Shown: piece after piece, positions 28,269 through 37,838 of the stretch
How the letters are laid out: each line of letters starts with the position of its first letter
How positions within the stretch are numbered: position 1 is the first letter of the stretch
DNA from: Anaeromyces robustus
Lineage: Eukaryota; Neocallimastigomycota; Neocallimastigomycetes; Neocallimastigales; Neocallimastigaceae
Assembly: GCA_002104895.1 (NCBI GenBank)
Contig: MCFG01000027.1
Location: 238,168 to 302,167 of the forward strand
Direction of reading: 5' to 3'
DNA: 64,000 bases
Made by a program: the position numbers and the translations under genes
The notes under the pieces: generated by a model
What the model was told of the DNA's origin: nothing
Seen by the model: the letters and a program-made list of their open reading frames with translations, nothing else
Database searches by the model: none

Positions 28269-29500
28269 TCTATATAATATTTTGCACCATGATCAATTAA
28301 ACAATTTATTACATATTTATTATATAAATATCCCATTTTTAATGGGGTATCCCCATTATTATTTTTTATATTTATTTTCGCTCCATTTTCAATAAAAACA
28401 TTAACTATATATTCACTTTTAAAACGACATAATTCAAATATAGGTGTTTCACCTTCATTATTTGGTATATTTAAATCTGCTTTTTTACTTAATAAATAAT
28501 CTATTATATTTATTCCTGTTCTAGAAAATCTACAAGCAATAAAAATTGGTGTATATTCTTCATTATCTTGTTTATTAATATCAGCACCATAATCAACCAA
28601 TACTTTTACTACTTTTTCTTTTCCATATTTACAAGCTATTATTAAAGGAGTTTCCCCTTTATAATTTGGTTTATTTATATCTGCTCCTTGGTTTATTAAA
28701 AATATTACATTATCTTCATTAAGCGTAGTTCGAGATAAATTTATTAATGGTGTATTACCTTCATTATCTTGCGCATTTATATTTGCTCCACGTTTTAATA
28801 ACCTATCTATTGTACCTTCTTTTTTATATCTATATTGTATACAAGCTTTATGTAATGGCGTTTCACCTTTATTATTTTGTATATCAATATTATATTCTTT
28901 ACTAAATAGTAATAGTGGTGTAGTAAGATTTCCACTCATAGCACCTATATGTAATAATGTATTATTTTCATTATCTTTTATATAAATATAAGCACCATAT
29001 TTATTAACTAACATATTTATTATATCTTTACAATTATGGTAAGAAGCAATAAATAAAGGATTGACTATTCTTCGAACGTTATATTTATTAGTACTATTTT
29101 TTTCATAATAGTCATATCTATCAATTACATTAAAATTAATCACAGAATTACATTTATCTTCTTTTTCTTTAATTAATAATAATTCAAATTCCTTTTTTGA
29201 AAATTTTATTTTATTTTTATAATATAAAAGTAACTTTAAAATAAAGTCATTATTATATTTAAAAAAATTATTAACTTCATAATCTCTATCATATCTATAA
29301 TTTTCAAATAATTCTTTTAATACTGATTCCAAGACTTCTTGTCTTTTTAATTTAGGTAAACTAAGATCTTTAATTATTAAGCAAATTAATAATTTAATTT
29401 CTTCAGATTTAAAATTACCTTCATTATACAAATTATACTCTTTAAGATATTTTATTACAATTGAATTTTTTTTATGTTTATAATATTCAAGATTATTCAT
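28265..29500 (-). CDS. Ankyrin-repeat protein, intact single exon
   Basis: 411 codons from ATG to TAA with no intron. The N-terminal ~140 residues are non-repetitive, Lys/Leu/Glu-rich and helical in character. From about residue 150 there are roughly eight ankyrin units, each with variants of N-x-x-G-x-T-P-L and a G-A-[DN]-I-N turn (for example NTLLHIGAMSG, GETPLHKAC, GNTPLINLS, GETPLIIACKYG, GETPIFELC, GDTPLKMGY). Ankyrin stacks bind other proteins; nothing here shows the partner. No signal peptide or transmembrane segment, so intracellular. Neighbours are an ankyrin pseudogene and an unknown broken ORF, suggesting a local family turning over quickly. Confidence 0.85.
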   Translation of the reverse strand: MNNLEYYKHKKNSIVIKYLKEYNLYNEGNFKSEEIKLLICLIIKDLSLPKLKRQEVLESVLKELFENYRYDRDYEVNNFFKYNNDFILKLLLYYKNKIKFSKKEFELLLIKEKEDKCNSVINFNVIDRYDYYEKNSTNKYNVRRIVNPLFIASYHNCKDIINMLVNKYGAYIYIKDNENNTLLHIGAMSGNLTTPLLLFSKEYNIDIQNNKGETPLHKACIQYRYKKEGTIDRLLKRGANINAQDNEGNTPLINLSRTTLNEDNVIFLINQGADINKPNYKGETPLIIACKYGKEKVVKVLVDYGADINKQDNEEYTPIFIACRFSRTGINIIDYLLSKKADLNIPNNEGETPIFELCRFKSEYIVNVFIENGAKINIKNNNGDTPLKMGYLYNKYVINCLIDHGAKYYIE

Positions 29501-29910
29501 ATTAATTTTAAATTAAACTAAAAAAAAAAAATAATAATAATATTATTATCAATTGTTAAATTATTTTATATAGTTTAACTATTTTAAAAAAAATTTTAAT
29601 AATAAATCAATTTATACAATTTCACATAAAGTATTAACAATAAAATAAAAACATAAATTAATTTATTTTATATTTTATATTATATTCATTATAAATAAAT
29701 TAAAATTAAAATAGGTAATTTACTTATATTGAATGATGTATATTACATAAATAAAAAGTCAAGTAAAAAACTATTACAGTCAACATTTATATTAAATAAT
29801 TATTATTACTTTTTATTATTATTATTATTATTATAATTATTATTAATTAAATTTAATAATATAAATATTTATTAATTTAATTAATACTTTATATTTAATA
29901 TAACAAATTA

Positions 29911-30037
29911 TTATTATTACTTTTATTTCTATTTTTTATTATTAAACTTTTAATATTACAAATAAATATTTAAATGATTAATTTAATATATTCATTATAA
30001 TATGCTTTTTCGTGGTTCTATGAGATAACCGACTTAA
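29911..30037. repeat. Direct repeat, copy 1 (~125 bp)
   Basis: The tract ending in TATGCTTTTTCGTGGTTCTA and TGAGATAACCGACTTAA matches 30111-30237 over about 125 bp with a few changes. The shared end is unusually GC-rich for the locus. Confidence 0.8.
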
Positions 30038-30110
30038 TTTTTAATTAATTAATGTACTTACTTAAAAGTGGTTCTTTTATTTATTTTATTTTATTTTTTA
30101 TTATTATTAT

Positions 30111-30237
30111 TATTATTATTACGGTTATTTCTATTTTTTATTATTAAACTTTTAATATTATAAATAAATATTTAAATGATTAATTTAATATATTCATTAT
30201 AATATGCTTTCGCGGTTCTATGACGTAACCGACGTAA
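30111..30237. repeat. Direct repeat, copy 2 (~125 bp), next to MORN pseudogene
   Basis: Second copy, ending TATGCTTTCGCGGTTCTATG and ACGTAACCGACGTAAG. It stops about 20 bp short of the 3' end of the GC-rich MORN pseudogene. Confidence 0.8.
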
Positions 30238-30255
30238 GTATCGAGATCTGAAAAT

Positions 30256-31021
30256 TCATCCTGTTTTTAACTCAACGAACTCAGAATCTTTTCCAATGAC
30301 TTCTTCACGATTTTTTCCTCTGAAACTTCCTTCGTAAGGAATAAAAGCATTGTGATCGTTCTCATGTTTCAACTTCCATCCATTTTGCGATCAAATTATC
30401 TTGTTCACTTTTCCCCCTTATATATGCCCCTATAAAATTTTCCCGTCAGAATCTCTCCCGTATTTTTTATCATAGTCCCTTCTCCTGTAATCTCATCATT
30501 GGCCAAGGCTCCCTTATAAACAAACTTGGGATTAAATATAATTCCTTCTTTTTCTCCCCAGTCAAATCTCAGACAAAGAGATCCGTCGTACTGAAAATTC
30601 CTTGTTACTCTCGCAATATCCTCCATTGAAATCAGCTGGCAATACCTCAAACCGTCCATCCATTTACTCTGCTCAAAAACGTAAGTCTTACTCCTGTCTG
30701 TTCCTACAACCTTAACTGGTTTACCTAGATCCAAAATAATTCCCATAAAACCATCCATCGATCCTTAAAATTTTATTTTTATGAGTAATTCTTCCCTTTC
30801 CAACCGCTTTTCCACCAACCAACTCCCCTTCGTATTGGAATTTTCCGATTATTAACCTTGGGAAATTTACTGAATTTGTCCGATTTTTATGCTCTTCCTC
30901 CACCGATTTCTTTTTTGTAAGCCGTCAGAATCTTAATTCTTTGTTTTTCCAGATTCAAAATCTCCGTCAGAATCTTAATTCTTTGTTTTTCCAGAACTTC
31001 TTGATTTTTTTTGGTATCCAT
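30256..31021 (-). pseudogene. GC-rich, frameshifted MORN-repeat gene, probably acquired by transfer
   Basis: From a possible ATG at 31021 the minus strand reads a Lys/Glu-rich coiled-coil-like start containing LEKQRIKILT twice (14-codon duplication). A one-base shift at an A6 run near 30910 leads to FQYEGELVGGKAVGKGRITH (MORN). A second shift near 30730-30760 leads to YDGSLCLRFDWG and VYKGALANDEITGEGTM (MORN). A further shift and an in-frame TGA near 30380-30405 lead to FIPYEGSFRGKNREEV and a stop at 30256. MORN units (Y-x-G-x-[FL]-x2-G-x3-G-x-G) usually bind membranes or proteins. Base composition (about 40 percent GC by eye) and codon use differ sharply from every neighbour, which suggests foreign origin; the donor is unknown. 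Confidence 0.65.
30922..30995 (-). repeat. In-frame 42-bp tandem duplication in the MORN pseudogene
   Basis: A 32-bp sequence starting CCGTCAGAATCTTAATTCTT at 30922 is repeated exactly at 30964, giving period 42 bp = 14 codons = two heptads. Confidence 0.9.
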
Positions 31022-33341
31022 ATCCGATATTTCACGCAGCGTTTCTGAAAATGATTTTTTAATGTTTTATATACATATTAATTATATTTAAATATAATTT
31101 AATAGCTAATTTTTATAATAAAACATAAATAACTTAATTTTTAATTAATATTTAATAACTTTTAATATTAATTAAAAATTTAAAAGAGAGTAAGGCAGGG
31201 AATTTAATTCTGCTACATTCATGTGAAAATCACATGATAATTCTATAAAAAAAATATAACAAATATTATATAACTATTAAATGGAGTATTACATTTCGAC
31301 ATAATCTATGTTTGATGGTTTTTTAATGTATTACAATGTGGCTTATAAAAATAATAAATAAGGTTAATATATAAATGAATAATAAATAAATAAATAAATA
31401 AATAAATATAGAATTTAATCTTGACCTTAAAATTTAAATTTAACCTTTGTATTTTATACTTTTTTTTGGTATATTAGTCAGTTTATTGTTACTTAAAAAT
31501 TACATTAAAATAAAAATATATATATGTAATAAAAAAAATTATAATCAAACCATACATTTTTTTATTAAAATTATTTCTCGTATTTTAAATAAACAATTTC
31601 ACTTTGCTTGATTAATATTATTTATAATTAAAATTTTAACTTTGAAGTTGATTTATTGAAAGATAAATAAATAGTATAAATTAAAATTGACTTCGATATA
31701 ATTTAAATATTTTTTATAATCATCTCTATAGCTATTTTTATTATATATATATATATATATAATTAAAATAGCTATAAGGATATAATAATTTTTAATAAAA
31801 TTATAAAGTAATAAGAGTGATATTGTAAATTAAAAATAAATAATATTCTTTTAAAATTATTGTAATATATATTTATAATTCAAATATTTGAATTATAAAT
31901 ATGAAGTTTACATTCCATTTAAATAAATATATTAATTATATTACTTCATAATATAAATAAAAATAGAAATATCCATAAAAAAAGATGTTGTTATAACAAA
32001 ATTTTTACTTCAAAGTTAACTAAACAATTATATAAATTTTATATTAGATTTTTGAATATTTAAATTCATATAATATATTTTATTTTATTTTATTTTATAT
32101 GTACTTGTAACTTATTCTACTTTACTATTTATTTTAGTTTGTTTTATTTTATTTTTTAACAATAAATAAATAAATATCAAAAAAAAAATATGATAAAAAA
32201 AAATATGATATATAATAGTATATATTATTAAAATATTTAGTAATAAAATATGGATTTTATATATTTTTATTTCAATAAAATAAAATGGAAAGGAAAACTA
32301 ATTAAAAAATTGAAATTAATAAAAATAAAATATAATAAAATTTATTTATTTATTTATTTATATATTTATTTATTTATTTATTATTTTTTTTAATTTTTAT
32401 TTTATTTTTTTAATGGTTAAAACACTATAAATAAAAATATACGTTGAAAAAGTGGCGTATTACATATTTTGTATTTATATTACAGAAATTTATGTCAATC
32501 ATACATAAATTATGTCAAAATGCCCCACATCCCTATTAAATTATCAATATATTACTTTTAAATGATTAATATACAGAAAAATTGTTATAATAAATTTTTA
32601 TATGGATATAAATAAAATATAATAAAGAAAATTAGGATGATAAGAAAATTCATATAATAGAAATAACTAACAAAAAATAACAAAAGGGTCTTTGAAGAAA
32701 AAAGAAAAGAAAAATTATAAAATAAAAGGAAAAAAACATATTATATTTAAAAAATACTTCTTAAAAAAGATAAGAAGAAACTTTATATATAAAATTATAA
32801 TAAAATAAAGTAAAATAATAAAATAAATATATATTAACTTTTAATATCACTTTTTTAAAAATAAAAAAATAAAAAAAAATAAAAAATAATACATTAAATT
32901 AATAACCATATTTATTAAAAAAAAAAAAAAAAAAAAAATAATTTTTAAAGTAAATCGTTACACATAATTTTTTAAAATTAAAAAAAAATTTTTTAAAATT
33001 ATTAATTTTTGATATAAAATTATATATTTAAACAAATATTTTTTAAAAATTAAAAAAAAAAAAAGAAAAAAAAAAGATAAATATTCCTCTTAAGAATATA
33101 TAAATTAAAATAGGGAATTATTAAAATAATTTTAAAAGGTTTTTAAAAATTTTTTTTAAAAAATGGTATAATATATATAATATTATTAAAACAATGTTTT
33201 TTTAAAAAATTTATATTCGCTATATAAAATAAATATATAAAATATTTTAGTTACTATTATAATCTTTATTTTATTTATATATAATAATACAATATTATAT
33301 ACAATGTTTTTTTTATTTTTTATTATAATAATATTAAATAA
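31022..33341. other. Intergenic AT-rich region
   Basis: No coding frame, RNA or mobile-element signature recognised. It contains A/T runs and small TTTA arrays (about 32340-32380). The last ~12 bp are part of a 43-bp match to 26895-26937. Confidence 0.55.
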
Positions 33342-36113
33342 TCAATGATTATGATTATTACTATTAACATTTGAAAATTCCATAACTTTTATATTTGAAG
33401 TATATAATAGTTGTGATTTATCAAGAAATGGAAAAGTATCAATAGTAGATTCATTTAAAATTTTAAATCCATATTTTTCAAATATTTCTTTGACATGATT
33501 ACTATTCAGACCATTTTCATATTTATGAGTAATATAAGAATTGGCAATATTAATATACATAATATTATCACATTCGGAATGAGCATATCTAAGAGAACCG
33601 ATTAAATAAATTGGTGAGGATTTATCTATTTCAATAGTAAAATTACTAGTTTCAGAGTCTATACACTTTTTATAGGTAATGGAAGAAGAATTAATATTTT
33701 CGGTAAATAAATCGTAATCGAAAAAAACAACAGAAAAAATTCCATTTATATTTTTAGAAATATTTTCGAGCATATCAGAAATATTTGAATAGGTTAAATC
33801 ATTTAAAGTAAAAAAACAAGTAACCACATCATAAGTATCGTTTAATTTTACATTTTCAATAGTATTTTGAAGGATTGAAATACGATTACGAATTTCAGAT
33901 TTTGATACACGTTCGTTTAAAACTTTTATTTTTTCATGATCTGGTTCCACACAAATAATTTTGCGGAAATTTTTCCATTTATGAACATCTCCTCCATTTC
34001 CTGTTCCTATATCCAACAATGTCCCTCTATATTTATTAAGTATATTTTGTTTAATCCTATTATGATACTTTCGCATTAAAACAGTGGATAAAGGTAAAAA
34101 AATTTCAATATTTATTTTCTGGTAGGAAGCAAGTAATATACTATTAAAAGTATTTATACTATTGGAGGTATATTTATCTTTTCGTACTTTAACAAACGTT
34201 TTATGATCTAAATTTATTTCAACTATAAAAGGAATTTTTTTCTCTCTGACTAAACGGTAACGAACATTACGTTTATCCGTTAACCTATAATTAACAGATT
34301 CTATTTGTTTTTGGTAATAATAATGGTTAATATTTACCTTGGTTGGATTATAATTTTCATTACTTTCATCTTTTTTTTTATAATACAATATTTTATGTTG
34401 ATGATATAATTGACATACTTTTTTATATTCAGATAAGGATAAGTTTAATTTAGTTTTCTTTATTAAAGTATTTTTAGCATAAAAATATCTTCCATCAAAT
34501 CTAAGATCGACCGTATTTATTGTTTTTATTTTATAAACATTCAAATTATCATAATAAGATGATTTTCCGTCCGTAATAATGATTCCATCATTTGGAATGG
34601 ATTTAGTATCATTCCCTTGAGTCATAGAAATTACAAAATTTTGTAAATCGGCAAAGTTATAACATTTGATAATATCTTTTTTAACTATTTTATTGTTAAA
34701 ATCTTGAAAATTTAATTTTTGAAGAATACTTACTCGATCTGAATAAGATTTATTTCTCAAATCGTCATTGTAATAAATGACATCAAATGGTATAAATATA
34801 TCATTAATAAATTCACAATCAAATACAATATAATAATCATTCCCATGACTTTGTCCAACATATTCCACATGTAAATTTTCAGAAATACTAAACATTAAAT
34901 TATTGATGATAATTATTAATCTACGGAAACCATCGGTTTTAGCAGCAACGTAAAATGTATTATGAATTAATTTTTCTGCTTCTTTGAATAAAATATCTAG
35001 AGAAGGAGTAATAGGTTTTTGAAATTCAAAATTCCGTAGCAATGAAAATAAATAATCCAAAACAAAATTTGAACAATCTAGTGAAAACATTATCGTATGA
35101 ATCATATTTACTATATCCTCTTTTTCATGATTAATGTTATTAGATAATTCTATTTCCAATTGACTTATATCATTAAAAACAGTCATATCAATACGAACAC
35201 CATTTTTACTTAAAAAAGATCGTCTTCTTTTAACAGTAGGTGGCATATTTTCTAATATCATTTTCGAAAACTCTATATTTCTTTTATACACATCTCTAAC
35301 TCTTATATTATTTACATATTCATTTTCGATATTATTTTCTTCATTATCATTGTCAATATCATTTTCATTATCACTTTCCATTTCATTTCCAATAAAATTT
35401 TTCATTTCACTGTAACTGTTATCATCTATTTCACTGTCATTGTCATCTTCTATGTCACTGTTATCCTCATTTTCTATGTCACTGTCATTGTCATACTCTT
35501 TTTTTGTATTTAACCCTTCACTTTCTGTTTTATTATGGTTATTTAAATAACATAGAATTTCTGGTGAATTTAACGATATTTCCATATTAAGGCTAATTTT
35601 AAATATAAAATAATAAAAAGTATATAAAGTTAATTTTTTAATACATTCCACATGATTATTTAAAGAATTTGTAATTTCTATAGTTTCATTACTTTCCAAA
35701 TAATGGAAGAAATTCGAAAGATCGGCATAATGAAATTTATTTAATACATTTTCATTTTCTTTTGTAGTAGTAGTCGTCGTCGTTGTCATCGTTTCTTCAT
35801 TTTCATTTTCGTTTTTGATATATGAATATGGATAGGTAGAATTACCTATTATTCTATATCTAGTACTTTTATTTTCATTATAAGAATATTCGAAATATTG
35901 ACAAGAATTATTATTAAGGATAAAATCATTTAAATTAATATTTATATATTCTTTTCGAAGTCTAAATTCTAATTCAAAATTTGAATTTTTACTATCAAAA
36001 TAAGGATGATTTTTAATATTTTCAATTCTTTTGTAAAGATATTCTAAAATAGCATATAAATTTTGTTGTTTTTCCAAAGATTCATAATAATAACTTGGTA
36101 TAAATGAATTCAT
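33342..36113 (-). CDS. Three-domain mRNA capping enzyme of NCLDV / linear-plasmid type
   Basis: A single uninterrupted 923-codon ORF. Residues 1 to ~370 look like a tunnel-type RNA 5'-triphosphatase: metal-binding Glu strands ELEFR (~47-51) and LEIELS (~319-324), with a very acidic Asp/Glu/Asn insertion between (~205-265). Residues ~370-560 are the GTP-RNA guanylyltransferase: active-site Lys in KTDG (~392), FDCEF (~431-435), DGIIITDG (~509-516), YKIKT (~527-531). Residues ~695-900 are the (guanine-N7) methyltransferase: LLDIGTGNGGD (~699-709) then VEPD. Cellular fungi keep these activities in separate proteins; the fused order triphosphatase-guanylyltransferase-methyltransferase is that of giant-virus relatives (asfarvirus/poxvirus-like) and yeast cytoplasmic linear plasmids. 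All key residues appear present, so it may be functional. Codon use matches the host, so it is either old or from an equally AT-rich source. Confidence 0.85.
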   Translation of the reverse strand: MNSFIPSYYYESLEKQQNLYAILEYLYKRIENIKNHPYFDSKNSNFELEFRLRKEYININLNDFILNNNSCQYFEYSYNENKSTRYRIIGNSTYPYSYIKNENENEETMTTTTTTTTKENENVLNKFHYADLSNFFHYLESNETIEITNSLNNHVECIKKLTLYTFYYFIFKISLNMEISLNSPEILCYLNNHNKTESEGLNTKKEYDNDSDIENEDNSDIEDDNDSEIDDNSYSEMKNFIGNEMESDNENDIDNDNEENNIENEYVNNIRVRDVYKRNIEFSKMILENMPPTVKRRRSFLSKNGVRIDMTVFNDISQLEIELSNNINHEKEDIVNMIHTIMFSLDCSNFVLDYLFSLLRNFEFQKPITPSLDILFKEAEKLIHNTFYVAAKTDGFRRLIIIINNLMFSISENLHVEYVGQSHGNDYYIVFDCEFINDIFIPFDVIYYNDDLRNKSYSDRVSILQKLNFQDFNNKIVKKDIIKCYNFADLQNFVISMTQGNDTKSIPNDGIIITDGKSSYYDNLNVYKIKTINTVDLRFDGRYFYAKNTLIKKTKLNLSLSEYKKVCQLYHQHKILYYKKKDESNENYNPTKVNINHYYYQKQIESVNYRLTDKRNVRYRLVREKKIPFIVEINLDHKTFVKVRKDKYTSNSINTFNSILLASYQKINIEIFLPLSTVLMRKYHNRIKQNILNKYRGTLLDIGTGNGGDVHKWKNFRKIICVEPDHEKIKVLNERVSKSEIRNRISILQNTIENVKLNDTYDVVTCFFTLNDLTYSNISDMLENISKNINGIFSVVFFDYDLFTENINSSSITYKKCIDSETSNFTIEIDKSSPIYLIGSLRYAHSECDNIMYINIANSYITHKYENGLNSNHVKEIFEKYGFKILNESTIDTFPFLDKSQLLYTSNIKVMEFSNVNSNNHNH

Positions 36114-37347
36114 AACTCTTTTATATTTTAAAAAATGTACCGATGACGAATTAAAAAAATATAGAAAAAAATATAATAAATAGAAAATAAATGTTAAATA
36201 AATGTCTTGCTATTTTTAATTTTTATTTTTATTTATTTACATTTTATTATTTAAATTTTCAATTTATATGATATACTTTTTATTAAAAAAATATATATAA
36301 TTTAATTTATTCATTAAAAAAAAAAAAGTATTTTACATTTAAATATAAAATTAAATTTAAATAATAAATAATAAATAATAAATTATAATAAAACATATAT
36401 TAGTTATAATAATATGTTAAATTTTTATATTTTTTTATCTTTATTAAATGTTAAAGTATTTTTTAATATTTCTTTTTTTTCTTTAATTATGCAATTTTAA
36501 AAATTAAAATATTTTAAAAAATATCAATTATTTAGTCTACACATATATTAAAATCTATTTAATAATATAAAGGAAATAGTATTTCTTATAATATATTTAT
36601 ATTAGATATACTAAATATATTATTAATTTATATTGTTAAAATAAAAAAAAAAATAAAAAATAAAAAAATTATATATTTTACCACTCAAAAAGTAAAAAAC
36701 CTATTTCACAAGCCAAGTTCTCTTGCTTGCTCTACAAAAACACTTTGATTTTTTTTAAAAATATATATATATATATTTAGCTAAAAACAATTTTTATATA
36801 TTACTTAATAATATTATCTAAAGATTAATATAATAATAATAATAATAATAAATAATAATAATAATTAATCTTTATATATATATTTATTATTATTATTATT
36901 TATTATTATATTTATTAATATATATATATTTGTTTAAAACTATATATCATTCTTTTTTTTTTTTTTTATTTATAATTTTATTTTTAGTTTTTTTTTTAAT
37001 ATAAAGTAAAAAAATTAAAAAAAATAAAATAAAATATAAAAAAAAAAAAAAAATAAAGGATTTAAAAACTAATTTACATTGATGGATTGTTTACATATAT
37101 ATGCATAATATTAGAAATATTTTTAAAAATAAATTATTAAACTGTATTATAAAAAAAATTCTTTAAAAAAATATGAAAAAAAAATTCTTTAAAAAAATTT
37201 GAAAAAAAAAAATAAAATAATTATATATCTATTATATATAATTATTTATATAAAGTTTTTTTTTTTTTTTTTTTTTTTAAAAAAATATAAAAAAAAATTA
37301 CATATATATAGATAGATGAAATTCGTTGTTTGATAGAAAATTAATAA

Positions 37348-37378
<31 letters not shown>

Positions 37379-37838
37379 GAAAATAACTTTTTTTTTATAT
37401 ATATATTAATATATTAGTATTTTCATTATTAGTTAAAAACATTAATTGATCATCTTTTTCTTTTTTTTTTTTTTATTTTATTTAAATATACTAAATATAT
37501 AAATAAATAAATAAATAAAAAATTAAAAAAGAAAAAGTTTTTTTTTTTTCCATTATTATTATTAAAATAATAATAAAAATGTATTTGGTTAAAAAATATA
37601 TAGTAATTATTAATTATTATTTTTATAATATATATAATTATAATATTATGATGCTTAATTTTTTTTTTTTTTTTTGATATTTTTTTTGTTCAAAGATAAA
37701 GAATATATAAGATGGAGTATTTTTGATCTTTTTTATATTATTTATATCATTTTTTTTTTTTAGGTCTATTATTTATCCATAATTTAAATAAAATATTAAT
37801 ATATTTTATTATTAATAATGATATCCTTTATTATAGAT
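36114..37838. other. Intergenic AT-rich region
   Basis: Upstream of the capping gene and downstream of phosphatase paralogue 3. It holds poly-A/T runs and a hairpin-like AAT/ATT block (36825-36905). A small mixed-base patch at 36695-36750 is not identified. No gene supported. Confidence 0.55.

Noticed and set aside
36825-36905. Possible terminator or regulatory hairpin
   Set aside because: AAT/ATT tracts pair trivially; no specific stem sequence beyond AT repeats.
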